The notes beneath the pieces were generated by a model, which was not told the origin of the DNA, did no database searches, and saw only the letters and a list, made by a program, of their open reading frames with translations. Positions 32,446 through 41,509 of a stretch of 64,000 bases of DNA are shown in pieces. Numbering within the stretch: position 1 is the stretch's first letter; each line of letters begins with the position of its first letter. The stretch is from contig OY970200.1 of assembly GCA_963708235.1 (NCBI GenBank), positions 3,534,001 through 3,598,000 on the forward strand. The letters run 5' to 3'. The position numbers and the translations under genes are program-made. Source of the DNA: G963708235 sp963708235. GTDB lineage: Bacteria > Actinomycetota > Acidimicrobiia > Spongiisociales > UBA5794.

Positions 32446-33246
32446 TCACGCTACTGCGTCACGGCGACGCAGCACCCAGACAGCGGCCAGCACCAGCACC
32501 ACGGTGTAGGCGGCAACGATGCCGAGCGACGGCCACGCCCCCAGGGTTCCCACGGTCTCGGCGGTGGCATCCGAGCTCTGCACCAGCTTCTGCATCACCC
32601 CGCTCAGGGAGCCGCCGCCGACCCAGCGCTCCAGGTCGCCGAGGAGCGGCGCCAACATTCCGGGCATGAACACCACGGCGACGACGGCGACCATCGCCCC
32701 GGCGGCGTGGCGGATCAGCGTCCCCAGACCGACACCGAGCACGGCGATCGACGCCATCGCCAGCGCCACCCCGACCACGGCGGGGAACGGCTCGCCGGTG
32801 GCATACACATCGGTGTCGAGGATGGCGAGCCCGATCAAGTGGGCGGCAATGGCCGAGGGGAGCACGGCGGCGAAGGTGACGGAGGCGGCGATGGTCGACT
32901 TGGCGGCGAGCACCAGCAAGCGACGGGGAACGGCGACGAGCGTGATCCGCATCGTCCCGGTCCTGAACTCGGAGGTCACCAGCAGCGCCCCCAGGGCGGC
33001 GGCGAGCACCTGGGCGACCACCGCACCCCCGAGCAGGCTCGCCCCGAGGACGGTGTCGTCCGGCATCAGGCTCCCGGTGGCGGCAACCAGCGCGGCGAAC
33101 AGCGGGAGCACCATGGCCATCACTGCGGTGAGCACCCGGGTGGACCGGACGGTCCGGTACTTGATCCACTCGAACGCCACGGCCCGCCGGTACGGGGCCA
33201 TCCAGCCGTCGGTGGCAACCGGTTGGGTGTGGGTGACGGCGGTCAT
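32446..33246 (-). CDS. ABC-transporter permease (ABC-2 type)
   Basis: 266 residues with about six membrane segments (around 42-62, 70-92, 108-130, 140-165, 172-195, 240-258). The opening AVAFEWIKYRTVRSTRVL is typical of ABC-2 exporters. The start overlaps the stop of the ATPase by 4 nt (ATGA). The set ATPase-permease-kinase-regulator resembles drug or antimicrobial-peptide sensing modules of Gram-positive bacteria. The substrate is unknown. Confidence 0.88.
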   Translation of the reverse strand: MTAVTHTQPVATDGWMAPYRRAVAFEWIKYRTVRSTRVLTAVMAMVLPLFAALVAATGSLMPDDTVLGASLLGGAVVAQVLAAALGALLVTSEFRTGTMRITLVAVPRRLLVLAAKSTIAASVTFAAVLPSAIAAHLIGLAILDTDVYATGEPFPAVVGVALAMASIAVLGVGLGTLIRHAAGAMVAVVAVVFMPGMLAPLLGDLERWVGGGSLSGVMQKLVQSSDATAETVGTLGAWPSLGIVAAYTVVLVLAAVWVLRRRDAVA

Positions 33247-34178
33247 CGGGTCTCCTCCATGTCATGCTGGTCGGTCTCGTGGCCGCGGTACTGGACACTG
33301 GCGTCGGTGACCTGGGTGTAGACGTCCTCCAGCGACGACCAGATCGGGGTGAGCTCGTGGAGGGCGATCCCGTGGGCGAGGGCCGTGTCGCCGATCCGGG
33401 AGGGGTCGAGCCCGATGATGCGGACCGACCCGTCCTCGTCCGGCTCAGCGGTGGCGCCCTCGCCCGCGAGCAGCGCGGTCAGCTCGGTCAGCCGCGGGGA
33501 ACGGATGCGGGTGGTTGTCTGGGAGTTGGTGCGCACCAGGTCGGCGACGGTGGTGGCGGCGATGAGCCTGCCACGCCCGATAACGACGAGGCGGTCGGCC
33601 ATCAGCTCCATCTCGCTCATCAGATGGCTGGAGACGAGCACCGTGCGTCCCTCGTCGGCGAGGCGTCTCATCAGTCCCCGGATCCAACGGATACCGTCGG
33701 TGTCGAGACCGTTGACCGGTTCGTCGAACAGCAGCACATCGGGATCGCCGAGCAGTGCGGCGGCCACTCCGAGCCGTTGCCGCATCCCGAGCGAGAACCC
33801 TCCGGCACGCCGACCGGCCACATCGGCGAGCCCGGCGATCCCGAGCACCTCATCGATGCGGCGCCGGTCGATCCCGTTCGAGGCGGCCAGCCCTTCGAGG
33901 TGGTCGGCGGCGGTCCGTCCCGGGTGCAGGTCCCCGGCGTCGAGAAGCGCACCCACCGACCTCAGCGGGAATGGTTGCTGGCGGTAGGGCCTGCCGTTGA
34001 CGAGCGCCGCCCCGGAGGTGGGCAGGTCGAGCCCGAGCACGACCCGCATCGTCGTCGACTTCCCCGACCCGTTGGGGCCGAGGAATCCGGTGACATGCCC
34101 GGGCCGCACCTCGAAGCTGAGGTCGTCGACCGCAACGGTGTCGCCGTAGCGTTTGGTGAGATGTTCAACGGTGATCAT
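33243..34178 (-). CDS. ABC-transporter ATPase of the exporter (CcmA/DrrA-like) class
   Basis: 311 residues with the start at 34178 (MITVEHLTKRYGDTV). Walker A GPNGSGKSTT, signature FSLGMRQR and Walker B DVLLFDEPVNGLD are intact, as is the H-loop (VSSHLMSEME). The C-terminal DUF4162-like tail ends in DVYTQVTDAS. It powers the permease encoded next. A longer frame up to 34940 overlaps the divergent lipoprotein and has no initiation site, so it is not used. Confidence 0.93.
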   Translation of the reverse strand: MITVEHLTKRYGDTVAVDDLSFEVRPGHVTGFLGPNGSGKSTTMRVVLGLDLPTSGAALVNGRPYRQQPFPLRSVGALLDAGDLHPGRTAADHLEGLAASNGIDRRRIDEVLGIAGLADVAGRRAGGFSLGMRQRLGVAAALLGDPDVLLFDEPVNGLDTDGIRWIRGLMRRLADEGRTVLVSSHLMSEMELMADRLVVIGRGRLIAATTVADLVRTNSQTTTRIRSPRLTELTALLAGEGATAEPDEDGSVRIIGLDPSRIGDTALAHGIALHELTPIWSSLEDVYTQVTDASVQYRGHETDQHDMEETR

Positions 34179-34292
34179 GTCACCGACCGTATGGGACGGC
34201 GTGTGCGACGTCGTCCCTCGGTGGGAGGCAACGCCTACTCCAGAGGAAGTATCTGCGGGAACCGAGCCCTCGTCGCTAGCGTCCCAGGTCCC

Positions 34293-35135
34293 ATGCGTAC
34301 CTCCATCGCCCTCGCCGCCTCCGCCCTCGCTTTGGCGGCCTGCAGCACCGGCTCCGGTACAGCCGCCGACACGACCGACGCCTCCGGTCCCGCCGAACGG
34401 ACGATGCGGATCTTCGATGCCGACGGCGTGGAGGTGGTGACCGTTACCGAGACCACCGAGCTCCCCGAGCAAGCCTCCGTCGTCGAGTTCGCCGGGATGG
34501 TCATCGACAGCGGTGACGGTCCGGTGATCTGTACCGGTGTGGTCGCCGAGTCGGACCCCCCGCAGTGCGCCGGGGTCGCCGCCGACGGGCTCGAGATGGA
34601 CTGGGCACAGCGCTCCGGTGACGTGACATGGGGCAACCGGAAGGTGACCGTCCGTTGGCCGCCCGAGGACAACCGCACCGAGGTCCTGGATCACGGCCCC
34701 GCCGACGGGGAGGTACCGCCCGACCCGACAACGGCGCTCCCCGAGGAGTGCGCCGAGATCGACCAGTTCCCCACCTCGGATCAGGTGTACCGCTACATGG
34801 CGACGCTCGGCGAGACGAACGGTGGGGTGTTCGTCGCCGACAACGGCGAACTGGTGCTCCAGGTGACCGACGACCCCACCCCCCACCGCACGGCACTCTC
34901 GACGGGCGATGTCGAAGGCTGCGTGATCCAGGTGGCGCACAGCGAGGCGGAGCTGTTCGTCGTCCAGGAAGAGATCCCGCTCGACATGGCCAGGTCGTCC
35001 TGGGTGGGCCCCGTCGGTCGGGTCACTGTGACCGTTCCCGTTGCCGACGCCTACACCGTCCGCCAGATCGCCCTACTGATCGACGACCCCACCACCCTCC
35101 GCGTGATCGGCGAGGCCGTCATCCTCGAGGGCTGA
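34293..35135 (+). CDS. Lipoprotein of unknown function
   Basis: 280 residues. The first 18 residues form a lipoprotein signal (MRTSIALAASALALAAC, lipobox LAAC). The mature part is acidic with three Cys (VICTGVV, PPQCAGV, LPEECAEI, GCVIQV) and two regions: a first part with MRIFDADGVEVVTVTE, and a second with AEIDQFPTSDQVYRYMATLGETNGG. No family is recognised. A TAGCGT box lies 10 nt before the ATG. It is divergent from the exporter operon and could be its surface partner, which is only a guess. Confidence 0.8.
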   Translation: MRTSIALAASALALAACSTGSGTAADTTDASGPAERTMRIFDADGVEVVTVTETTELPEQASVVEFAGMVIDSGDGPVICTGVVAESDPPQCAGVAADGLEMDWAQRSGDVTWGNRKVTVRWPPEDNRTEVLDHGPADGEVPPDPTTALPEECAEIDQFPTSDQVYRYMATLGETNGGVFVADNGELVLQVTDDPTPHRTALSTGDVEGCVIQVAHSEAELFVVQEEIPLDMARSSWVGPVGRVTVTVPVADAYTVRQIALLIDDPTTLRVIGEAVILEG

Positions 35136-35225
35136 CCCGCTCCAGAGTGCTACTCCATGGGGGTGCGGACCTTGTCGGGTACGGATATGGGCGCCGCCCC
35201 GACGACCGCTCGCACCGGATGTGAT

Positions 35226-35786
35226 TCAGTCGGCCAGGTTTGCCGGGGTGAGCGTGATGTCGGCGATGCCGATGTCGAGCACCGTATCGTCATGTCCGGC
35301 GTGGGGACCGCTCACGGTGTAGCGGCGATCGGGACCGAGGACGTGCTCGATGATCTCGGGTCCGTCGGGTCCTTCAGGTTCCACCACCCAGTAGATCGGG
35401 ACGCCGCCGGCGGCGTACTTGTGGGCCTTGCGGACCAGGTCGCGACCGCGGTCCGACGACATCACCTCGACCAACAGGTGCGGGGTGCCGGTGTACCGCA
35501 GGTGGTCTTCGCTGTCGGCGTCGAAAACGATCAGGTCGGGGACGAACTCGTCGTTTCCGATCTTCCATGCCCAGTCGTGCAGCACCTCGACACTCGCCGG
35601 AAGTTGTGCATGCAAGAACATCATCAGGTTGCGGGCGATCCGCTGATGAAGTCGCGTCGGCGCCGGGCTCACCACGAACTCGCCGTCGACGTATTCGCCG
35701 CGGGGCCGTTCGGGGAGCGAGATGTACTCGTCCCACGACATCGGAACCCGGTCGCCGTCCTGGAGCGTGACCATTGCGACATCCAC
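35226..35786 (-). CDS. Uma2-family (DUF820) restriction-endonuclease-fold protein
   Basis: 186 residues. The family pattern is visible: MSWDEYISLPERPRGEYVDGEF, then VPDLIVFDA (catalytic Asp region), PHLLVEVMSSDRGRD (Glu) and KAHKYAAGGVPIYWVVEPE (Lys). Such proteins have a PD-(D/E)XK fold and are often found in many copies in cyanobacteria and actinobacteria; the function is not known. Here it stands alone. Confidence 0.88.
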   Translation of the reverse strand: MDVAMVTLQDGDRVPMSWDEYISLPERPRGEYVDGEFVVSPAPTRLHQRIARNLMMFLHAQLPASVEVLHDWAWKIGNDEFVPDLIVFDADSEDHLRYTGTPHLLVEVMSSDRGRDLVRKAHKYAAGGVPIYWVVEPEGPDGPEIIEHVLGPDRRYTVSGPHAGHDDTVLDIGIADITLTPANLAD

Positions 35787-35955
35787 GTTACCTCCACCTA
35801 CCGTTCTCGGTCACTGCCTGGAGGGGTGGGGACAACGTATCGGTTGCGAGTGACACGCCGGATCCGACCGGTGCGGGACACGCTTCACGACAAGATCGCG
35901 GCCTTCGTCGGGGGTACGCTGCGCCCGATCCGCATCCCACAGGAGGTCCCCTCAG

Positions 35956-36207
35956 ATGCTTGCCCTTCGACCGAGCTGCGAATGCTGCGACCGTGACCTT
36001 CCGCCGGACTCATCCGAGGCGCGGATCTGTACCTACGAGTGCACGTTCTGTGCCCGCTGTGTCGACGAGGTGCTGCATGGCGTCTGCCCGAACTGCGGCG
36101 GGGAGTTCGTCCGCCGCCCGCGTCGACCGGCGGCGAAGCTGATCCGTGATGCCGCCTCGACGGAGCGGGTCTACAACCCCACCGGGTGCGCCCCGGCGAA
36201 TCGATAG
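35956..36207 (+). CDS. DUF1272 small zinc-ribbon protein
   Basis: 83 residues with GGAGG before the ATG. Paired Cys motifs (SCECCDRDL, ICTYECTFCARC, CPNCGGEF) mark two zinc sites, as in the DUF1272 family. The C-terminal part is basic. Function unknown. It converges with hemY, whose stop lies 4 nt away on the other strand. Confidence 0.88.
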   Translation: MLALRPSCECCDRDLPPDSSEARICTYECTFCARCVDEVLHGVCPNCGGEFVRRPRRPAAKLIRDAASTERVYNPTGCAPANR

Positions 36208-36210
36208 CCC

Positions 36211-37563
36211 TCAGGGAACCTGGCCGGCCGGTCCCGCCGATCGGTCCGCCACGGCGTCGGCGATGCGGACGGCATCAGTGGCGAGATGGGACACCCCGAC
36301 CCCGCGATAGGCCCAGCCGGTGAGATGGAGCCCGGGCTGGGCGACAACCAGGCGATCGACTTCGGCGAGCCATGCGGTGTGGCCCACGTCGTACTGCGGG
36401 ATGCCGGGGCGGTGGCGGATGATCCGGGTCATCGTCGGGTCGAGGTCGCGGCCGAGTGCCGCTTCCGCTTCGGAGTGGACCCGGACGAGGAGGGCGGCAT
36501 CGTCGAGGTCGACGGCTTCGGGGTGGCGGGCGCCGCCGACGATGGTCTTGAGCAGCCACGCGCCGTCGGGTGCCCGGTGGGGGGCGTAGGACGACTCGAA
36601 GAGACCCCCGGCGACGATCCCGTCGACATCCGGGACCGGGAGGTAGCCGAACCCGGGCGGCAGGGCCGGGCCGGGACCGCCGAGGGCGACGACGGCGACC
36701 GGGGCCGCTTTGGTCCCCATCAGCGTCTCGGCGAGATCCCCGTCGAGCAGCTCAGCGGCGCTGGCCGGAGCACCGGCGAAGACGACGTGACGAGCGGTGA
36801 TCTCATCCTCCGGGGTGGCGACGATCCATGCCCCGTCGTGGGAGGCGAGTTCCTCGACCGGTGTCGACGGGCGCCAGGCGTCGCCGAGGTGGCGGGCCAG
36901 GGTGGCGGAGAGACCGGACATCCCGATCAGGGGGACATGGGTGACGGGACGGGGTACTCCCGCCTTGCGGGCCAGGCGGCGACGGGCGAGCGCACCGGGG
37001 ATTACCCGGTCGTTGGCATCCTCGAGCGCCATCAGGTTGGGAAACGCCGCCGCCGCCGACAGCCGGTTCGGATCGCCTGCATAGACCCCGGAGGCCATCA
37101 GATGGCCGAGCACGGCCCCCGCCTCGTGCCCGAAGTGCCGGCGCAGGAAGGTGGCGAGGGTCTCGTCGTCGGCGATCTGGCGGGTGCGGAGGGCGGGCTC
37201 GGCGAGGGTGCGCAGCTTCGCCCGCCAGCTCATCACCGGGGCCAGCACCGCCTTCGGCCCGGGTGGCACCGCCACCAGCCCGTCGCCGGTGAGCAGGTGT
37301 CGGGTCGAGGCGTCGACCGCCGGGGCGAGATCCACCCCGGCGGTGTCGAGGATCGGCGACAGATGGGGGTGGGGCGCCATGACCGCTCCGGCGCCCGGCT
37401 CGATCAGATACCCGTCGCACTCGATGGTCTGAACCAGGCCGCCGGGCCGGTCTCCGGCGTCGAGCAGCAGCAGGTCGTCGACCCCTCTGCGCCGGAGTTC
37501 GACGGCGGTGAACAGCCCGGCGAGCCCGCCGCCGACGATCGCCACCTGGACGTCACCGGGCAC
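36211..37563 (-). CDS. hemY: Protoporphyrinogen/coproporphyrinogen oxidase (HemY type)
   Basis: 450 residues. FAD-binding motif VAIVGGGLAGLFTAVELRRRG and DAGDRPGG at the N-terminus; C-terminal HLTGWAYRGVGVSHLATDAV closes the FAD site. It oxidises protoporphyrinogen IX (or coproporphyrinogen III in the alternative pathway). Because HemF is also in the operon, the protoporphyrinogen reaction is more likely. It is the last gene of the heme operon, 2 nt after hemE. Confidence 0.93.
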   Translation of the reverse strand: MPGDVQVAIVGGGLAGLFTAVELRRRGVDDLLLLDAGDRPGGLVQTIECDGYLIEPGAGAVMAPHPHLSPILDTAGVDLAPAVDASTRHLLTGDGLVAVPPGPKAVLAPVMSWRAKLRTLAEPALRTRQIADDETLATFLRRHFGHEAGAVLGHLMASGVYAGDPNRLSAAAAFPNLMALEDANDRVIPGALARRRLARKAGVPRPVTHVPLIGMSGLSATLARHLGDAWRPSTPVEELASHDGAWIVATPEDEITARHVVFAGAPASAAELLDGDLAETLMGTKAAPVAVVALGGPGPALPPGFGYLPVPDVDGIVAGGLFESSYAPHRAPDGAWLLKTIVGGARHPEAVDLDDAALLVRVHSEAEAALGRDLDPTMTRIIRHRPGIPQYDVGHTAWLAEVDRLVVAQPGLHLTGWAYRGVGVSHLATDAVRIADAVADRSAGPAGQVP

Positions 37564-37565
37564 GG

Positions 37566-38558
37566 TCAGCCGTTCCTCACGGCGTCGACGAGCGCCGCCA
37601 GATGCTCGGGTGGGGTCTCCTTCTCGATCCCGTGGCCCAGGTTGAACACATGTCCGGGTCGTCCCCCGACCCGCCCGAGCAGCTCGTCGACGTGGTGGCG
37701 GATGGTGGTCTCGTCGGTGAGCAGGATCGCCGGGTCGAGGTTCCCCTGGATGGCGACATCACCGAGCCGGTTCCACGCCTCGTCGATGGGGAGTCGCCAG
37801 TCGACGCCGTAACCGTCGGCCCCGACCCCGGTCTGGGCTTCGAGGGTATGCCCGGCGCCGGGGGCGAAGTAGATGCGGGGGATGTCGATCCCGGCCAGCG
37901 CCTGGCGCGCCGCCGGGACGGCGAGATCGGCGATGGCGTCACGGTCGAGCATCCCGGCCCAAGTGTCGAAGAGTTGGACCACATCGGCACCGGCGCTGAC
38001 CTGGACCCCGAGATAGGCGCTCATGTTGCGGGCGAGCAGATCCAGGGCGTCACGGGTCGCCGACGGGTCCTGGTGAACCGCCCGGCGCAGCGCCATGAAG
38101 CCCCGAGACCCGCCGCCTTCGAGCAGGTAGGCGAGCAAGGTCACCGGCGCCCCAGCGAAGCCGATCACGGCGGTCTCGTCGGGCACCTGGGACCGCACCC
38201 CGGCAACCGTCTCACCGACGTTGGCCACCCGGTCGACATCGAGCTCGCCGAGGGCTGCCACCTCGGCGATGGAATGGGGTCGCAGCCTGGGACCGGGATC
38301 GAAGGTCATGGGGACCCCCATCGCCTCGAGCGGGGTCATGATGTCGGCGAAGATCACGGCGCCGTCCATGTCGAAGCGCCGGATCGGCTGCAGGGTGATC
38401 TCGATGGCGATCTCCGGGGTGGACACCGCCGTCTGGAAGTCGTGGCGGCTGCGCAGCTCCCGGTACTCGGGGAGGTAGCGGCCCGCCTGGCGCATCACCC
38501 ACACCGGGGTGCGGTCGACCGGTTCCCGGCGGAGGGCGGAGACGAGGCGGCGGGTCAT
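37566..38558 (-). CDS. hemE: Uroporphyrinogen decarboxylase
   Basis: 330 residues. Signatures RTPVWVMRQAGRYLPEYR at the N-terminus and IGFAGAPVTLLAYLLEG in the middle; catalytic Asp in DTWAGML. It converts uroporphyrinogen III to coproporphyrinogen III. The start overlaps the hemL stop by 4 nt. Confidence 0.97.
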   Translation of the reverse strand: MTRRLVSALRREPVDRTPVWVMRQAGRYLPEYRELRSRHDFQTAVSTPEIAIEITLQPIRRFDMDGAVIFADIMTPLEAMGVPMTFDPGPRLRPHSIAEVAALGELDVDRVANVGETVAGVRSQVPDETAVIGFAGAPVTLLAYLLEGGGSRGFMALRRAVHQDPSATRDALDLLARNMSAYLGVQVSAGADVVQLFDTWAGMLDRDAIADLAVPAARQALAGIDIPRIYFAPGAGHTLEAQTGVGADGYGVDWRLPIDEAWNRLGDVAIQGNLDPAILLTDETTIRHHVDELLGRVGGRPGHVFNLGHGIEKETPPEHLAALVDAVRNG

Positions 38559-39838
38559 CGTGCCGCCCCGATGGCGTCGACCAGCGCCCCGGCGGCACGG
38601 TCGATGGTGGCGGCATGGCTGTCCATCAGAAACAGCGCCTCGAACGGCGATGGTGGCAGCAGCACCCCGCCTTCGAGTGCGGCCCGGTGGAACCGCCCGA
38701 AGCGGTCCCGGTCGAGCCCCTCGGCGTCGTCCCAGGACGCCACCGGGGATGGCCCGAAGAACACGGTGAGCATCGCCCCCACCCGCTGGACGCACCCGGG
38801 AATCTCATGGTCGAAGAGCGCCTTGGCGAGTCGGGCCTCGAGCTTGGCGCCCATCGCCTCCAGCCGGTCGTAGAGGCCGGGGTCGTCGCCGATCCGCCGT
38901 AGCGTGACCAGTCCCGCAGCGGTGACCAGGGGGTTCCCGGCGAGGGTCCCCGCCTGGTAGACCGGGCCGTCGGGGGCGATCCGTCGCATCAGATCGGCAG
39001 GTCCTCCGTAGGCTGCCGCCGGGGTGCCACCGGCGACGATCTTGCCGAGACAGGTGAGGTCGGGGGCGACCCCGTACCGCTGCTGGGCACCACCGGCGGC
39101 GACCCGGAAACCGGTCATCACCTCGTCGAAGATGAGCAGGGCACCGGAGCGGTCACACAGTGCCCGCAGCCCCTCGAGGAACCCCGGGGCGGGCGGGACG
39201 ACCCCCATGTTCCCGGCGACCGGCTCGACGATGACGGCGGCGATGTCGCCCGCGCCGAGGGCCAGCTCCACCGATGCGAGATTGTTGAAGCGGGCGGTGC
39301 GGGTGTCGGCGGCGGTGGTCGCCGGGACCCCGGGGCTGTCCGGTTCCCCGAACGTGACCAGCCCGCTCCCGGCGCGGACCAGGAACGGGTCAGCGTGACC
39401 GTGGTAGCACCCGTCGAACTTGACGATCCCGGGGCGACCGGTGACGGCACGGGCGAGCCGGACCGCCGAGGCGGTGGCCTCGGTACCCGAGTTGACCATC
39501 CGTACCACCTCGATCCCCGGGACCAGCGAGACGATGGTCTCGGCCAGCTCGACTTCGGCAACGGTGGAAACCCCGAACGAGGTCCCAGCTCCGGCGGCGG
39601 CGGAGATGGCGGCCACGATCTCCGGGTCGGCGTGGCCGTAGATCAGGGCGCCCCACGAGGCGATGAAGTCGATCAGTTCGACGCCCTCGGTGGTGGTGAT
39701 CACGCTCCCGGAGGCCGATGCCGCAAAGGGCGGCTCACCACCGACGGCGTTGAAGGCGCGCACCGGGGAGTTGACCCCGCCGGGCATCACCGCCCGGGCG
39801 CGGGCCCGCCACTCGGAAACGGGAACCGAAGACGTCAT
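38555..39838 (-). CDS. hemL: Glutamate-1-semialdehyde 2,1-aminomutase
   Basis: 427 residues. A PLP-dependent class-III aminotransferase: NSGTEATASAVRLAR, FDGCYHGHAD, FDEVMTGFR and the PLP-Lys motif CLGKIVAGGTPAAAYGG. It makes 5-aminolevulinate from glutamate-1-semialdehyde, so the C5 route is used. Starts at 39838 (MTSSVPVSEW), 4 nt within the hemB stop. Confidence 0.97.
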   Translation of the reverse strand: MTSSVPVSEWRARARAVMPGGVNSPVRAFNAVGGEPPFAASASGSVITTTEGVELIDFIASWGALIYGHADPEIVAAISAAAGAGTSFGVSTVAEVELAETIVSLVPGIEVVRMVNSGTEATASAVRLARAVTGRPGIVKFDGCYHGHADPFLVRAGSGLVTFGEPDSPGVPATTAADTRTARFNNLASVELALGAGDIAAVIVEPVAGNMGVVPPAPGFLEGLRALCDRSGALLIFDEVMTGFRVAAGGAQQRYGVAPDLTCLGKIVAGGTPAAAYGGPADLMRRIAPDGPVYQAGTLAGNPLVTAAGLVTLRRIGDDPGLYDRLEAMGAKLEARLAKALFDHEIPGCVQRVGAMLTVFFGPSPVASWDDAEGLDRDRFGRFHRAALEGGVLLPPSPFEALFLMDSHAATIDRAAGALVDAIGAAR

Positions 39839-40815
39839 ACATCCTCCAGGAGTCGGGCGGCGCGCAGGGCGAAGTAGGTGACGATCACATCGGCGCCGGC
39901 CCGGGAGATCCCGGTGAGCGACTCGATCATGGCGCGATCCCCGTCGATCCAACCGTTGGCGGCGGCCGCCTCGATCATCGAGAACTCGCCGGACACCTGG
40001 TAGGCCGCCACCGGGACATCGACGACAGCCTGGACGGCGGCGATCACATCCAGATACGGTCCGGCGGGTTTGACCATCACCATGTCGGCACCCTCGGCGA
40101 GATCCTGCTCGACATGGCGGAGTGCCTGGCGGAGGCTCCCGGGGTCCATCTGGTGGGTGCGGCGGTCACCGAACGCCGGGGTCGACTCGGCGGCCTCACG
40201 GAACGGGCCGTAGTAGGCGCTGGCGTACTTCACCGAGTACGAGCAGATGGCGAGCTCGTAGTGTCCGGCGTCGTCGAGGGCGGTGCGGATCTCACCGACC
40301 CGGCCGTCCATCATGTCCGAGGGTGCGATCACGTCGGCACCGGCGTCGGCGTAGGTGACGGCCGCCCTGGCCAGCAGCGGCAAGGTGGCGTCGTTGTCGA
40401 CCCGCTCGCCGTCGAGCAGCCCGCAGTGTCCGTGGCTGGTGTACTCGCACAGACACACATCGGCCCACACGGTGAGATCGGGAGCCGCCTGTTTGATGGC
40501 GGCGGTGGCGGCGGGGACCGGACCGGCGGGATCCCAGGCCGAGGAGCCCTCGTCGTCCTTGGATGCGGGGATTCCGAACAGGAGGACCCCGCCGATCCCG
40601 GTGTCGGCAGCCTGGCGGGCGATCTCGGTGGCACGGTCGACCGATACCTGGGCATGACCCGGCATCGACCCGATGGGACGCTCGATGTCGGTGCCGGGGA
40701 CCACGAACAGCGGCAACACGAAGCTCGCCGGGTGCAGTCGGGTCTCGGCGACGAGCCGGCGCAACCCGGGGGTGCGCCGGAGCCGCCGGTGGCGGACGGT
40801 GGGGAACACACTCAT
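39835..40815 (-). CDS. hemB: Delta-aminolevulinic acid dehydratase (porphobilinogen synthase)
   Basis: 326 residues. Two Schiff-base Lys regions (CSYSVKYASAYYGPF and MVKPAGPYLD). The Cys cluster CLCEYTSHGHCG suggests the zinc-dependent type. It condenses two 5-aminolevulinate molecules. It overlaps hemD by 4 nt. Confidence 0.97.
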   Translation of the reverse strand: MSVFPTVRHRRLRRTPGLRRLVAETRLHPASFVLPLFVVPGTDIERPIGSMPGHAQVSVDRATEIARQAADTGIGGVLLFGIPASKDDEGSSAWDPAGPVPAATAAIKQAAPDLTVWADVCLCEYTSHGHCGLLDGERVDNDATLPLLARAAVTYADAGADVIAPSDMMDGRVGEIRTALDDAGHYELAICSYSVKYASAYYGPFREAAESTPAFGDRRTHQMDPGSLRQALRHVEQDLAEGADMVMVKPAGPYLDVIAAVQAVVDVPVAAYQVSGEFSMIEAAAANGWIDGDRAMIESLTGISRAGADVIVTYFALRAARLLEDV

Positions 40816-41504
40816 CTGGGGCTCCTGTCGGGGACGAGGGAGGCGAGGGCGGCGACGATGTCGTCGAGCCGCGGAGGTGAGGGGACGATCTCGGGGATCC
40901 GGCCGTTGGCGATGAGCACGGCGGCGGTGGTCGGACCCATGGCGGCGACCACATCCAGCTCGGTGAGGGTCCGGCGCCGCAGCCAGCCCTCGACCGCCGA
41001 CGGCGACCCGAACACGGCACCGTCGACGGCATCGTCACCGGGAGCGATCGGGACCGAGACGTAGGCGGCGTCGGTGATCACGGTGGCGCCGGCGTCACAC
41101 AACGTCCCGGCAGTGGCGTCATCGGCGCCGCGGGCCGCCGGGTACACCACCGTCGCCCCGTCGACCAGCGGTGCCAGCGCCGCGGCCAGTTCGGCTGCAC
41201 CGCCGTCGCCGATCAGCGCCACGTGGCCCCCGGCGTCGGAGATGGCGGCGGCGGTGGCGGGACCGACGGCGGCGAAGCGGCCCGATGGGAGCCGCCCATC
41301 CGGCCAGGTGACCTGCACGGTGCGCGCCGAGGTGACGAAGAGCCAGTCGGCCGAGACCGCGGCGGCCCGCAGGTCGGCGAGCGTTGCATCGGGGGCCGGC
41401 TCGATCCGGATACAGGGAAGCACCACCGGTTCGATCCCGAGCGCCACGAGCGGGGCGACGAGACGTTCGGTCGAATCCGCCGAGGTGGTGACGGCAATCC
41501 GCAC
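40812..41504 (-). CDS. hemD: Uroporphyrinogen-III synthase
   Basis: 230 residues from a GTG at 41504, 8 nt after the hemC stop. Weak sequence conservation is usual for HemD; visible features are AVTTSADSTERLVAPLVALG, LFVTSARTVQVTW, FAAVGPATAAAI, AARGADDATAG and FGSPSAVEGWL. The operon position between hemC and hemB fits. Not fused to a methyltransferase, unlike in many actinomycetes. Confidence 0.88.
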   Translation of the reverse strand: MRIAVTTSADSTERLVAPLVALGIEPVVLPCIRIEPAPDATLADLRAAAVSADWLFVTSARTVQVTWPDGRLPSGRFAAVGPATAAAISDAGGHVALIGDGGAAELAAALAPLVDGATVVYPAARGADDATAGTLCDAGATVITDAAYVSVPIAPGDDAVDGAVFGSPSAVEGWLRRRTLTELDVVAAMGPTTAAVLIANGRIPEIVPSPPRLDDIVAALASLVPDRSPR

Positions 41505-41509
41505 CGCGA

